NCBI GenBank assembly: GCA_965232895.1
Contig: OZ247430.1
Coordinates: 3,720,001-3,784,000 of the forward strand
Origin: Bin87 sp965232895
GTDB taxonomy: Bacteria > Chloroflexota > Dehalococcoidia > Lucifugimonadales > UBA3495
Length of the DNA stretch: 64,000 bases
Reading direction: 5' to 3'
In this document: piece by piece, positions 34,843 through 42,795 of the stretch
Position numbering within the stretch: position 1 is the first letter of the stretch
How the letters are laid out: each line of letters opens with the position of its first letter
The notes under the pieces: generated by a model
Told to the model about the DNA's origin: nothing
Databases searched by the model: none
What the model saw: only the letters and a program-made list of their open reading frames with translations
Translations under genes and position numbers: made by a program

Positions 34843-35133
34843 GTGGCCACTTTCACACCACTCGGCGAGCGAATCGTCATCAAACCCACGGAACAGGAAG
34901 CCCAGACCCGGGGCGGCATCCTCTTGCCGGACACGGCGAAAGAGAAGCCGCAGGAAGGCGAAGTTGTCGCGGTGGGCCCGGGCCGGGCCTCCGATGACGG
35001 CAGCCGCATCCCCATGGAACTTACGGTGGGCGACAAGGTCATCTACTCGAAGTACGCCGGCACCGAGTACGAAGACGGCGACGAAGAGTACCTGATCATG
35101 CGCGAGTCCGACGTGCTTGCCAAGATCGGCTAA
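34843..35133 (+). CDS. groES: Co-chaperonin GroES
   Basis: 96 residues. Heptameric lid of the GroEL chamber. The mobile loop is around EAQTRGGILLPDTAKEKPQEG, the signature PLGERIVIKP begins at residue 5, and the C-terminal part has GDKVIYSKYAGTEYE. The start is a GTG at 34843 with AAGGAGG eight bases upstream. No CIRCE inverted repeat is visible before it, so HrcA control is not supported by this sequence. Confidence 0.96.
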   Translation: MATFTPLGERIVIKPTEQEAQTRGGILLPDTAKEKPQEGEVVAVGPGRASDDGSRIPMELTVGDKVIYSKYAGTEYEDGDEEYLIMRESDVLAKIG

Positions 35134-35179
35134 CAGCAAATACCTGAGATCCGTACACACTCAACTGAGGAGAAACGCA

Positions 35180-36799
35180 ATGCCCGCAAAGAAAATGGCG
35201 TACTCCGAAGATGCCCGTAAGTCGCTGCGATCCGGCATCGACACCCTGGCTGACTCGGTAAAAATTACCCTGGGACCCCGCGGCCGCAACGTCGTGCTGG
35301 ACAAGAAGTTCGGCCCGCCGCAGGTCTGCTCCGACGGCGTGACCATCGCCAAGGAAATTGAGCTCCCCGACGCCTTCGAGAACATGGGCGCCCAGTTGCT
35401 CAAGGAAGCCGCCACCAAGACCAATGACGCCGCCGGCGATGGCACCACCACCAGCATCGTGTTGTCCCAGGCCATCATCACCGAAGGGTTCAAGAACGTC
35501 ACCGCCGGGGCGAACCCCATGGCCATCAAGCGCGGTATCGAGCGCGCCGTCGGCCAGGTTGTGACCGAGCTCCAGTCGATGTCCCAGCCCGTGGAGACCC
35601 GCGAGCGCATCGGCCAGGTTGCCTCCCTGTCTGCTCACGAAGACGCCATCGGCGAGACCATCGCCGAGGCGATGGAGAAGGTCGGCAAGGACGGCGTCAT
35701 CACCGTGGAAGAGTCCCGCGGCCTGACCGACGAGATCGAGTACGTGGAAGGCATGCAGGTCGACCGCGGCTACATCTCGCCTTACTTCATCACCAACAGC
35801 GACCGGATGGAAGCGGCCATCGAAGACCCCTTCGTCATCATTACCGACAAGAAGATCTCCGCCGTTGCCGATCTGGTTCCCGCTCTGGAAAAGATGCTCC
35901 AGGCCGGCCAGAAGAACGCGGTCATCGTGGCTGAGGACGTGGACGGCGAGGCCCTGGCCACGCTGGTGGTCAACAAGCTGCGCGGTATCATGAACGTGCT
36001 GGCCGTGAAAGCCCCCGGCTTCGGCGACCGGCGCAAGGCCATGATGGAAGACATCGCCATCCTGACCGGTGGCACCGTCATCAGCGAAGAGACCGGCCGC
36101 CGGCTGGACTCCGCCACCATCGAGGACTTCGGTCGCGCCCGCCGCGTCGCCTCCACCAAGGACGACACGACGATCGTTGAGGGTCACGGTTCCGAAGACG
36201 GCATCCAGGCCCGCATCAACCAGATCAAGGCCCAGATCGAAGACACGACCTCCGAGTACGACCGCGAGAAGCTGCAGGAGCGGATGGCCAAGCTGTCCGG
36301 CGGCGTGGCCGTGATCAAGGTTGGCGCCGCCACCGAGATCGAGCTCAAGGAGCGCAAGGCTCGTGTCGAGGACGCGCTGTCCGCCACCCGTTCCGCGGTG
36401 GAAGAGGGCATCGTCCCCGGCGGCGGAGTTGCCCTGGTACGCGCCCAGCGCGCGCTGGAAGGCGTCACCGGTCTGACCGGTGACGAGGTTGTCGGCCTCA
36501 ACATCATCCGGCACTCGCTGGAGCAGCCGCTCAAGATCATCGTGGAAAACGCCGGTGGCGAAGGCGCCGTCGTGCTGCACGATGTCAAGGACCAGTCCGA
36601 TGACTACGGCTACGACGCCGAGGTCAGCGAGTTTGGCCCGATGCTCGAGCGCGGCATCATCGACCCCGTCAAGGTGACCCGGTCTGCCCTGCAGAACGCG
36701 GCGTCCGTGGCGGCCATGGTGCTCACCACCGAGTCCATCATGACCGAAATCCCTGAGCCCACGCCGGCGATGCCGGCGGCCCCGCCGATGGACTTCTAG
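35180..36799 (+). CDS. groEL: Chaperonin GroEL
   Basis: 539 residues. ATP-driven folding chamber. Landmarks: LGPRGRNVVLDKKFGPP, the ATPase Asp in AAGDGTTT, the apical-domain segment, and VEEGIVPGGGVALVRA. The C-terminus ends PTPAMPAAPPMDF instead of the GGM-repeat tail of E. coli GroEL. The ATG at 35180 has TGAGGAG upstream; the frame also runs back through the groES end without support. A strong terminator follows. Confidence 0.97.
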   Translation: MPAKKMAYSEDARKSLRSGIDTLADSVKITLGPRGRNVVLDKKFGPPQVCSDGVTIAKEIELPDAFENMGAQLLKEAATKTNDAAGDGTTTSIVLSQAIITEGFKNVTAGANPMAIKRGIERAVGQVVTELQSMSQPVETRERIGQVASLSAHEDAIGETIAEAMEKVGKDGVITVEESRGLTDEIEYVEGMQVDRGYISPYFITNSDRMEAAIEDPFVIITDKKISAVADLVPALEKMLQAGQKNAVIVAEDVDGEALATLVVNKLRGIMNVLAVKAPGFGDRRKAMMEDIAILTGGTVISEETGRRLDSATIEDFGRARRVASTKDDTTIVEGHGSEDGIQARINQIKAQIEDTTSEYDREKLQERMAKLSGGVAVIKVGAATEIELKERKARVEDALSATRSAVEEGIVPGGGVALVRAQRALEGVTGLTGDEVVGLNIIRHSLEQPLKIIVENAGGEGAVVLHDVKDQSDDYGYDAEVSEFGPMLERGIIDPVKVTRSALQNAASVAAMVLTTESIMTEIPEPTPAMPAAPPMDF

Positions 36800-36825
36800 T
36801 CTCCGGCAGACGCGTTCGGGAAGAC

Positions 36826-36865
36826 GAACCGGGGCGGGTGGAACACCCGCCCCGGTTCCATTTTT
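36826..36865 (+). terminator. Strong intrinsic terminator after groEL
   Basis: GAACCGGGGCGGGTG (36826-36840) pairs perfectly with CACCCGCCCCGGTTC (36844-36858), a 15-bp stem with a GAA loop, followed by ATTTTTG. Confidence 0.9.
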
Positions 36866-36979
36866 GTCGGCACGTTTTACCAATTCTCCCTATGAGAGTA
36901 ATATTGCACCGGCTTTTATATTCCCCCAGGGTTCGGGCGCTACGGTCGCCACCCCGGGTTCCTCCATCCGAGGCTGGAA

Positions 36980-38353
36980 CTGAATAGATCATCTGCCCGC
37001 CGCTGGTTAGCCTGGCATCCGCCGACCCCCTTCTTCTATGGATGGCTGGTGCTGAGCATGGCGTGCCTGTCTTCAGCCACTGGAGCCAGCGTGTCCCAGG
37101 TGGTGATGGGCGCGATCCAGGTGTACATCGTGGAGGACACCGGGTGGGACATTGGGACCCTGTCCATCGCGGTGACTGCCGGTACGTGGTGCTCCGGAAT
37201 TCTGGCTCCCTTCGCCGGGGTTCTGGCTGACAGGTATGGCCCCCGCGTCCTGACTACGCTCGGTCTGGTAGTGGTCGGGTGCGCATTGCTGGCGATTTCA
37301 GCGGTAAACACCAACACTCCGTGGCCGTTTTTCGCGGCCTACATCGTTGCCAGGACGGTAAGCAACCCGTTCCTGATCGGACTCGTCCCCCGGGCAGCCA
37401 CGGTCAATTTCTTCCGGCGGCGCCGGGGGGTCAGCTTGGCCATCAACGGTATGGCGCGTCCCGTGGGCGGCGCCATCAACATTCAGATCATTTCACTGAT
37501 CGCCGTCACGCATAGCTGGCGGGCCTCGTACGGATACGTCGGGTTGTTCATGATGGCAATGACGGTGCCGGTATTTCTCATCATGCGCCGGACGCCGGAA
37601 GAGATCGGTATGCTGCCCGACGGGGACCGCCCCGCCCCCGGATCTGCGTCGGAATCACAATCCGCTGGCGGCCGACGGGCGGGCCGCCGCGCACCGGCGG
37701 GGACCCAGGAGTTCAGTTGGACGGCCCGCGAGGCGATGAAGACCCGCGCTTACTGGTGTATCGCCGGTACGGCGGTGCTGGCGATAATCGCGTCGGCGGG
37801 CCTGGGCTACATCCTGGTGCCGTTTCTCGTCAGCGAGTCGGGTCCGGAATTGAAAAATCAGCAGGCGGTAGGCGTGGGCGCCCTGGGCGCCGTATTGGCC
37901 ATGACCACGCTGGTCTGGGGTTTCCTGGCGGACAAGTTCGGACCGCGACCGTGCATGGTCGCGACCATCACTGGAGCGGTGCTGTCCGGGTTGTTCCTGG
38001 CCACCGGGGTCGACTCGCTGTGGACGGCGTACCTGTTCGCCGTGCTGTGGGGGTTTTTCTCGAACACGGTAGGGACGCTGGAGCACATGCTGCTGGCGCA
38101 GTACTTCGGGCGCGGGTCCTTTGGAGCCATCCTGGGTTCACTGGGACCACTGCAAACCGGGGCGCTGGGATTCGCGCCGGTATTTGGCAGCTATCTGCTG
38201 ACGTTCACCCACAGCTATACCGTGGTATTCATCGTGCTGATGGCGATGTATGCCGGCGCCGGCCTGTTGATCCTTCTGGCCAAGGCGCCCCGGCTGCCGC
38301 CGCGCGCCACCCAACCGCAGACTGAACCCGGCGCCGCGCCGGCGACGGTATAA
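36980..38353 (+). CDS. Major facilitator superfamily transporter
   Basis: 457 residues if the CTG at 36980 is used; 434 from the GTG at 37049. The longer form is preferred because the frame upstream of the GTG reads PPTPFFYGWLVLSM, the usual first-helix opening of this MFS group, and GAGG lies six bases before the CTG; the GTG start would cut the first helix. About 12 membrane segments are visible, with a basic central loop (SAGGRRAGRRAPAGTQ) and the A-motif-like ADRYGPR. Substrate unknown; relatives are often monocarboxylate transporters. Confidence 0.82.
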   Translation: MNRSSARRWLAWHPPTPFFYGWLVLSMACLSSATGASVSQVVMGAIQVYIVEDTGWDIGTLSIAVTAGTWCSGILAPFAGVLADRYGPRVLTTLGLVVVGCALLAISAVNTNTPWPFFAAYIVARTVSNPFLIGLVPRAATVNFFRRRRGVSLAINGMARPVGGAINIQIISLIAVTHSWRASYGYVGLFMMAMTVPVFLIMRRTPEEIGMLPDGDRPAPGSASESQSAGGRRAGRRAPAGTQEFSWTAREAMKTRAYWCIAGTAVLAIIASAGLGYILVPFLVSESGPELKNQQAVGVGALGAVLAMTTLVWGFLADKFGPRPCMVATITGAVLSGLFLATGVDSLWTAYLFAVLWGFFSNTVGTLEHMLLAQYFGRGSFGAILGSLGPLQTGALGFAPVFGSYLLTFTHSYTVVFIVLMAMYAGAGLLILLAKAPRLPPRATQPQTEPGAAPATV

Positions 38354-38397
38354 TTCCAACGAACCACCAATGCAAACTACCCAATGGAGGCAAACCA

Positions 38398-38790
38398 ATG
38401 GCTAACAGCGAGTACATGAACCCCAGCGGCATTGCGGATCCGTCACCTTCCGGCTTCACGGCAGTGGTCAAGGCGGGCAACACGGTCTACATCGCAGGGA
38501 TGGTCGCTCAGGACGAGAATGGCAACGTGGTCGGCGCGGGAGACACGGAGGCGCAGACGCGGCAGATCTGGCGGAATATCGAGGTCGCCGTGAAAGCCGC
38601 CGGCGGAACCCTGGCCGACATCGTTAAAACCACTACCTACGTGACCGGCATCGAGCACGGCCCGGCGGTGCGCAAGGTGCGCGGCGAGTTGTTCCCCAGC
38701 AACCCGCCCACGAGCACGCTGCTGGTGGTGAGCGAGCTGGCCAACCCGGCGTACGTGGTGGAGATCGAGTCGATCGCCGTGGTGGGGTAG
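38398..38790 (+). CDS. RidA/YjgF family protein (2-aminoacrylate deaminase-like)
   Basis: 130 residues. Trimeric RidA fold. Motifs: NTVYIAGMVAQDENGNVVG, AQTRQIWRNIEVAVKAAGG, IVKTTTYVTGIEHG and the C-terminal YVVEIESIAVV. The conserved catalytic Arg of RidA, normally in an R-S-T-V or R-T-x-V segment, appears as NPPTSTLLVV, so Ser/Thr stands where Arg is expected and deaminase activity is doubtful. ATGGAGG lies seven bases before the ATG. Confidence 0.85.
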   Translation: MANSEYMNPSGIADPSPSGFTAVVKAGNTVYIAGMVAQDENGNVVGAGDTEAQTRQIWRNIEVAVKAAGGTLADIVKTTTYVTGIEHGPAVRKVRGELFPSNPPTSTLLVVSELANPAYVVEIESIAVVG

Positions 38791-38803
38791 TTGCCAAAAA
38801 TTA

Positions 38804-38835
38804 TTGCCCCCTCTCACGCAATAGGGAGGGGGCAA
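38804..38835 (+). terminator. Hairpin after the RidA-like gene
   Basis: TTGCCCCCT and AGGGGGCAA form a stem around a 14-base loop 14 bases past the stop codon. The T-run is weak, so it may end transcription only partly. Confidence 0.45.
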
Positions 38836-38851
38836 GTTAGTTCTACCCTTC

Positions 38852-39124
38852 ATGGTATCCTTGAGGCGGCGACACCGGGCTACGCTGGAATCGATATTCA
38901 GTCATCCTACGCGAGCGAACATTCGGTGGGACGATGTTGAATCGCTGCTGCTGGCCTGCGGCGCGTATGTTGAGGAACGGGCCGGTTCGCGAGTAAGAGT
39001 ACGGCTTGGCGATTTACCCATCGTGCTGCATCACCCGCATCCTGGCAACGAAATCGGCAAAGGAACGGTAGCCACGCTGCGGACGTTCCTGACGAAAGCT
39101 GGCATCACTCCTGAAGAGGGATAG
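38852..39124 (+). CDS. HicA-like mRNA interferase toxin
   Basis: 90 residues. HicA proteins cleave mRNA and use a double-stranded-RNA-binding-like fold with a catalytic His. Here IRWDDVESLLLACGAYVEE, GSRVRVRL and the His-rich LHHPHPGNEIGKGTVATLRTFLTKAG match that pattern. The HicB-like antitoxin gene follows 11 bases later, as in typical hicAB loci. Confidence 0.82.
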   Translation: MVSLRRRHRATLESIFSHPTRANIRWDDVESLLLACGAYVEERAGSRVRVRLGDLPIVLHHPHPGNEIGKGTVATLRTFLTKAGITPEEG

Positions 39125-39135
39125 GCGGCAAGACC

Positions 39136-39462
39136 ATGGAAGATACCGGATACGAAGTCGTCGTGGTTTATGACGAGGAAAATGCGGAATTTTTTGGCAG
39201 AGTCACCGGGAAAAGCGGTGGGTTCACATTTATAGGAAACACCCCAGCCGAGGTGAAAAAGGAGTTCCGGGTTTCGTTTGACGACTACCTGCAATTCTGC
39301 ATTGAACACGGGGGAAAGCCGGATGAATGCTTTACCGAGGGGAGAGAAGTCCAAGTCATCGCCGATGTGCATCAAGCCGCTGACGCTGCCGCCGAGCCGG
39401 ATGGTATGACGCTCAACGAGTGGCTGGGCGAACCAGTGGAACGGGCGACGGCGGCCAGTTAG
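39136..39462 (+). CDS. HicB-like antitoxin
   Basis: 108 residues. The N-terminal HicB fold shows EVVVVYDEENAEFFGRV and FTFIGNTPAEVKKEFRVSFDDYL. The C-terminal LNEWLGE probably belongs to the short helical segment that in HicB proteins binds DNA. It would neutralise the HicA-like toxin and repress its own operon. Confidence 0.8.
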   Translation: MEDTGYEVVVVYDEENAEFFGRVTGKSGGFTFIGNTPAEVKKEFRVSFDDYLQFCIEHGGKPDECFTEGREVQVIADVHQAADAAAEPDGMTLNEWLGEPVERATAAS

Positions 39463-39468
39463 GTCTGA

Positions 39469-39726
39469 TCAGGTGTGCCACGTTCCGAGGTCGTCGCGAC
39501 GCTTCTGGAGGACGAGCCACATGCGGTGCCAGACGTAGCGCCGCTCCGGGTCTTCCAGGCTGCGATCTATCAGGTCACGGACCGCCAGCACCGCCTGGCC
39601 GGCAAAAAAGCCCCAATGGCCGGGTTCGTTGCGGAGCCATCCGTCCACGCGGTCCGGATGGGCGTCGGCAACACCTTCCAGGAGTTGATCCAGCGAGGCG
39701 TCAGCTCCCCTTGAATCGCTGGCCAT
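39469..39726 (-). CDS. Small unknown protein at the end of the thiamine operon
   Basis: 85 residues. Not recognised. Sequence: acidic N-terminus (MASDSRGADASLDQLLEG), then a Trp-rich helical part (GWLRNEPGHWGFFAGQ, RRYVWHRMWLVLQKRRDD). No signal, no Cys. It begins four bases after the thiS stop on the same strand, so it is transcribed with thiG, thiE and thiS. A thiamine-linked role is plausible from position only. Confidence 0.6.
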   Translation of the reverse strand: MASDSRGADASLDQLLEGVADAHPDRVDGWLRNEPGHWGFFAGQAVLAVRDLIDRSLEDPERRYVWHRMWLVLQKRRDDLGTWHT

Positions 39727-39730
39727 GGGA

Positions 39731-39934
39731 TTAGCCGCCGCCGACGGGCCGGACGATCTCCAACGCGTCGCCAGGGTTGAGCTGCACCTTTTCAAAGTCT
39801 TCCTTGCGAATCACCTGGCCGTTGTAGCCCACCGCGATGAACCGCATGTTGACGTCGATGGTGGCCAGGTAGGACTGAAGGTTGAGACCTTCGTCGATGT
39901 CGCGAGGTTTGCCGTTTACTTGCAGGGTGATCAT
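39731..39934 (-). CDS. thiS: Sulfur carrier protein ThiS
   Basis: 67 residues, ubiquitin-like. It ends in VRPVGGG; the C-terminal glycines are thiocarboxylated to supply sulfur for the thiazole ring. N-terminus MITLQVNGKPRDI is standard. I chose ATG at 39934 with GGAGG 11 bases upstream; a GTG four codons earlier overlaps that site. Confidence 0.92.
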   Translation of the reverse strand: MITLQVNGKPRDIDEGLNLQSYLATIDVNMRFIAVGYNGQVIRKEDFEKVQLNPGDALEIVRPVGGG

Positions 39935-39942
39935 GCGGGCCG

Positions 39943-40626
39943 TCACCTCCGGCTCGTAGTATAGCGGCTACCGGGATCACGATGTTCGGCTACGGCGGCC
40001 ATCGTTTCCTGCATGGCCCACTTTATTTGAGAGGCTTCCCGTTCCGGGTCTGAGCTGGCGAGGATGGCAGTGATGACCGCCGCGCCATCAGCTCCGGCCC
40101 GCATCACCTGGGCGACATTGTCGGCGGTGATGCCACCGATGGCCAGGAGAGGCGTGCGGACACCCGCGGTGCGGATGCGTTCCAGCAAACCGGGCCCGGA
40201 TGGTTCCTCACCCGGGTGAGACCGGGTTGCGAACATCGCGCCAACCAGAAGAAAATCTGCATCCAGCGCCAGGCTTGCGCCCTCCACCGAGTGCACGGAG
40301 CGACCGATGATCGATTCTTCGCGCAGGATTGCACGCACGGCGCCGGTTGGCATGGCTGCCTCGCCCAGCTGAACGCCGTCGGCTCCGCATGCGGCGGCAA
40401 CGTCGGCGCGCTCGTTGACCAGGAGTATCGCGGAGCCGCGCGTGACCGCCCGCAGGGCAGTGGCCAGTTCGAGCAGCGCGCCGCCGGGCTCTTCCTTATC
40501 CCGAAGTTGGACGACATCGACGCCGCCAGCGATGGCGGCGGACACCCTGCCGGGCAATTCGTCCGGTGGGCAAACGCGCCGGTCGGTGACCAGGCACAGC
40601 GCGGGATGTGGCAGGTCCACTCCCAT
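39943..40626 (-). CDS. thiE: Thiamine phosphate synthase
   Basis: 227 residues, TIM barrel. It couples the pyrimidine and thiazole phosphates to thiamine phosphate. Motifs: ALCLVTDRR, GGVDVVQLRDKEEP, ILLVNERADVAAACGADGVQLG, the phosphate-binding GGITADNVAQVMRAGADGAAVI. The start ATG at 40626 lies inside the thiG 3' end (12-base overlap). An earlier ATG (40650) gives a longer overlap. Confidence 0.93.
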   Translation of the reverse strand: MGVDLPHPALCLVTDRRVCPPDELPGRVSAAIAGGVDVVQLRDKEEPGGALLELATALRAVTRGSAILLVNERADVAAACGADGVQLGEAAMPTGAVRAILREESIIGRSVHSVEGASLALDADFLLVGAMFATRSHPGEEPSGPGLLERIRTAGVRTPLLAIGGITADNVAQVMRAGADGAAVITAILASSDPEREASQIKWAMQETMAAVAEHRDPGSRYTTSRR

Positions 40627-40636
40627 GGGGACGCGC

Positions 40637-41422
40637 TCAGGCCGCCGCAACGGGCACCGGAACGTCTGAGGGCGGGCTGCTGGCGATGGCTTCGGTGCGC
40701 ACCGGTATGCGACCGGCGAGGTATGCCTGTCGCCCGGCCTCCACGCCCTTGCGGAAGGCGTCGGCCATCATCGCCGGGTCCTCGGCCTGGGCGATGGCGG
40801 TGTTGACCAGCACCGCGGAGGCGCCCATTTCCAGCGCCTTGGACGCGTCGGACGGGACCGCCAGGCCGGCGTCCACGACGACTGGCACCGTGGCGTTTTC
40901 GAGAATGATGCGGACCTCTTCCACGGTATGGATGCCCTGACCCGAGCCGATGGCGGAGCCGAGGGGCATTACGGTGACGCAGCCGGCCTCTTCCAGGTTC
41001 TTGGCGAGGACCGGGTCGGCGTGGATGTAGGGCAGGACCTTGAAGCCCTCGTCGACGAGTTGCCGGGCCGCTTCGAGGGTGCCGTTGGGATCCGGGAACA
41101 GATACTTGACGTCCGGTATGACTTCAAGCTTTACGAAATCGGTTTGAGCAACCTCGCGACCGAGACGCGCCACGAACAAGGCCTCCTCGACGGTGCGGCA
41201 GCCGGCCGTGTTGGGCAGGATGTGATATTTATCCAGGTTAATGTGTTCGAGGATGTTCTGCTCGGGGTTGTCGAGGTCGAGCCGACGGATGGCGACGGTG
41301 ACCATCTGGGTACCCGAAGCCTCCAGGGAATCGACCATTTCCTGCATGCTGCGATGCCGGCCGGTACCGACGATCAGCCGGGAAGAAAACGACACGCCAC
41401 CAATTACCAGTTCGTCGGCCAT
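40637..41422 (-). CDS. thiG: Thiazole synthase
   Basis: 261 residues, TIM barrel. It makes the thiazole phosphate from deoxyxylulose phosphate, dehydroglycine and ThiS thiocarboxylate. MADELVIGGVSFSSRLIVGTG is the classic start; the Schiff-base Lys lies in FVKLEVIPDVKYLFPD; the phosphate site contains GSGQGI and VVVDAGLAVPSDA. AGGAGAGTGAT lies upstream of the chosen ATG at 41422. First gene of the operon, directly behind the riboswitch. No thiH or thiO for dehydroglycine supply is in the window. Confidence 0.95.
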   Translation of the reverse strand: MADELVIGGVSFSSRLIVGTGRHRSMQEMVDSLEASGTQMVTVAIRRLDLDNPEQNILEHINLDKYHILPNTAGCRTVEEALFVARLGREVAQTDFVKLEVIPDVKYLFPDPNGTLEAARQLVDEGFKVLPYIHADPVLAKNLEEAGCVTVMPLGSAIGSGQGIHTVEEVRIILENATVPVVVDAGLAVPSDASKALEMGASAVLVNTAIAQAEDPAMMADAFRKGVEAGRQAYLAGRIPVRTEAIASSPPSDVPVPVAAA

Positions 41423-41488
41423 CGCTATCACTCTCCTGTTTGATGCCGGAAACGGTCGGGCCGTCACCGGCGGTTGCCTCAAATGCGA

Positions 41489-41510
41489 AACCGCCAGGCG
41501 GTTACCCGGC
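41489..41510 (-). terminator. Candidate expression platform of the TPP riboswitch
   Basis: Read on the minus strand, AACCGCC-T-GGCGGTT forms a hairpin with TTTCGCATTT after it, and an overlapping GCCGCCGGGT can pair alternatively with it. It lies between the aptamer and the thiG ribosome-binding site. Confidence 0.5.
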
Positions 41511-41540
41511 GGCTCAAAGTCAAAGCTACCTACTGTTCCT

Positions 41541-41626
41541 CCGCCGGCATTACCCGGTTCAGGTACAGACGGTCGGCGACGAACTTTGCCGCCCTCTCAG
41601 CCTGGTTTGCCCAAGCTCCCGCCGGA
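41541..41626 (-). promoter_or_regulatory. TPP riboswitch (THI element) upstream of thiG
   Basis: On the minus strand the two conserved halves are present: AGGCTGAGAGGGC (41591-41603) and ACCTGAACCGGGTAATGC (41548-41564), close to the consensus CTGAGA and ACCTGA..GGATAATGC. P1 is formed by CCGGC and GCCGG. It binds thiamine pyrophosphate and shuts off the operon. Confidence 0.9.
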
Positions 41627-41654
41627 ATCGCGTGAGGCGTTCAATTGTGCTTGG

Positions 41655-41683
41655 AATGTAGCACTACGCGCCGGGCAAGTCAA
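41655..41683 (-). promoter_or_regulatory. Sigma-70-type promoter of the thiamine operon
   Basis: TTGACT (-35) and TACATT (-10) on the minus strand, 17 bases apart, just upstream of the TPP aptamer. Confidence 0.65.
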
Positions 41684-41718
41684 ACCGGACTGCTCGGTAC
41701 GCAAATTCAGGACGTTGA

Positions 41719-42096
41719 TCACAGCTTGCCGCCGAAGCCAAGGCGGCCCCGATTGGTCGGCTCCAGAACTTCGTTGACCGGATCGACCGCAAACATCAGG
41801 ATTTGGAGGGTGGTTCCACCGATCAGGCAGTTGTCGTCCCCCTCGGGCCCAAAAATCACTGGGCAGATTCCGTCCCGACCGTTAATGTTGATAACGGCCT
41901 GTCCTCGTCCGAACCTCACTTCCGTCCCATCGGCTAATGCGTAGTCTACCCGGGAGCGGGGCTCCAGGCGCAGATTTTCCAGCAGAGAGGCGGGGAACAT
42001 CGAGTCGGAAGCGCCCGTGTCGACCAGCGCTTCGATTTCTACCTGATCGCCGCCGTTGGGGTTGCCGACGCTGACCATCACCGAGAACGTACCCAT
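41719..42096 (-). CDS. Retropepsin-like (clan AA) aspartic protease domain protein, paralog
   Basis: 125 residues. IEALVDTGASDSMFPASLL holds the catalytic Asp, and CLIGGTTLQILMF the late Gly motif. It shares order and wording with the protein at 6981-7340: both begin MGTFS..V.VGNP.GGD and both end with a VDPV.EVLEPT..G.L segment. The start ATG at 42096 follows the CoA-transferase stop by 14 bases, so it may be co-transcribed with that gene. Cellular role unknown. Confidence 0.72.
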   Translation of the reverse strand: MGTFSVMVSVGNPNGGDQVEIEALVDTGASDSMFPASLLENLRLEPRSRVDYALADGTEVRFGRGQAVININGRDGICPVIFGPEGDDNCLIGGTTLQILMFAVDPVNEVLEPTNRGRLGFGGKL

Positions 42097-42110
42097 GATC
42101 TTTCGGGCCT

Positions 42111-42782
42111 CTAAACTTCGTACTCGGCCACGTTGCCCGGAATGATCAGCCGTGCGTCGGTAACCTCCTGCACTTCTGCGGGCGTCCAGCCGGGGGCGGT
42201 TTCGCGGAGTACCATGCCATCGGGGGTCGGCTCCATCACGGCGACGTCGGTGACGACGAGGGACACGCAGCCACGGCCGGTGAGGGGAAAGTCGCACTCC
42301 TGGACCACCTTGGGGTTGCCGTTGCGGTCGTTGTGCTCCATGGCGACGATAACCTTGTCGGCGCCGGCGGCCAGGTCCATGGCGCCGCCGATGTTGCCGA
42401 CGCCACGCTCGGGCAGCATCCAGTTGGCCAGGTCTCCAGAGGCGGAGACCTGGTGGGCTCCGAGGACCGTGACATCGACGTGCCCTCCGCGAATCATGGC
42501 GAACGCGTCCACGGATGAAAAGTAGGCCATGCCGGGGACGGACTGGAGAAATTGGCCGCCGGCGTTGATGAGGTCGATGTCCTCGTTTCCCTCCTCGGCC
42601 AGGGGGCCGCAGTTCAGGACGCCGCTCTCGCTGTGGTAGAAGACCACGCTCTCGTCGTCCACGAACATGGATACCAGCGTTGGTATCCCGATGCCGAGGT
42701 TGACGCAGGACCCGGCCGGAAGTTCCCTGGCCACCCGCATCGCAATGATGGCCCGGTCGAGGCGTTCTTTGTCTGCGCTCAT
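42111..42782 (-). CDS. 3-oxoacid CoA-transferase-type beta subunit (B2)
   Basis: 223 residues, family I CoA-transferase beta subunit. NLGIGIPTLVS near the N-terminus, catalytic Glu in FYHSESGVLNCGPL, then GGVGNIGGAMDLAAGA-type sequence (GVGNIGGAMDLAAGADKVIV) and TGRGCVSLVVTDVAVMEP. The active-site Glu forms the acyl-CoA thioester during CoA transfer. Last of three CoA-transferase genes read in order A1, B1-A2, B2. Substrate acids unknown. Confidence 0.88.
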   Translation of the reverse strand: MSADKERLDRAIIAMRVARELPAGSCVNLGIGIPTLVSMFVDDESVVFYHSESGVLNCGPLAEEGNEDIDLINAGGQFLQSVPGMAYFSSVDAFAMIRGGHVDVTVLGAHQVSASGDLANWMLPERGVGNIGGAMDLAAGADKVIVAMEHNDRNGNPKVVQECDFPLTGRGCVSLVVTDVAVMEPTPDGMVLRETAPGWTPAEVQEVTDARLIIPGNVAEYEV

Positions 42783-42795
42783 GGTGGTACTCCGG

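Noticed and set aside
35096..36883. 595-codon open frame opposite groEL
   Set aside because: Mirror of groEL codon bias; composition Gly/His/Val/Asp-rich, no conserved domain.
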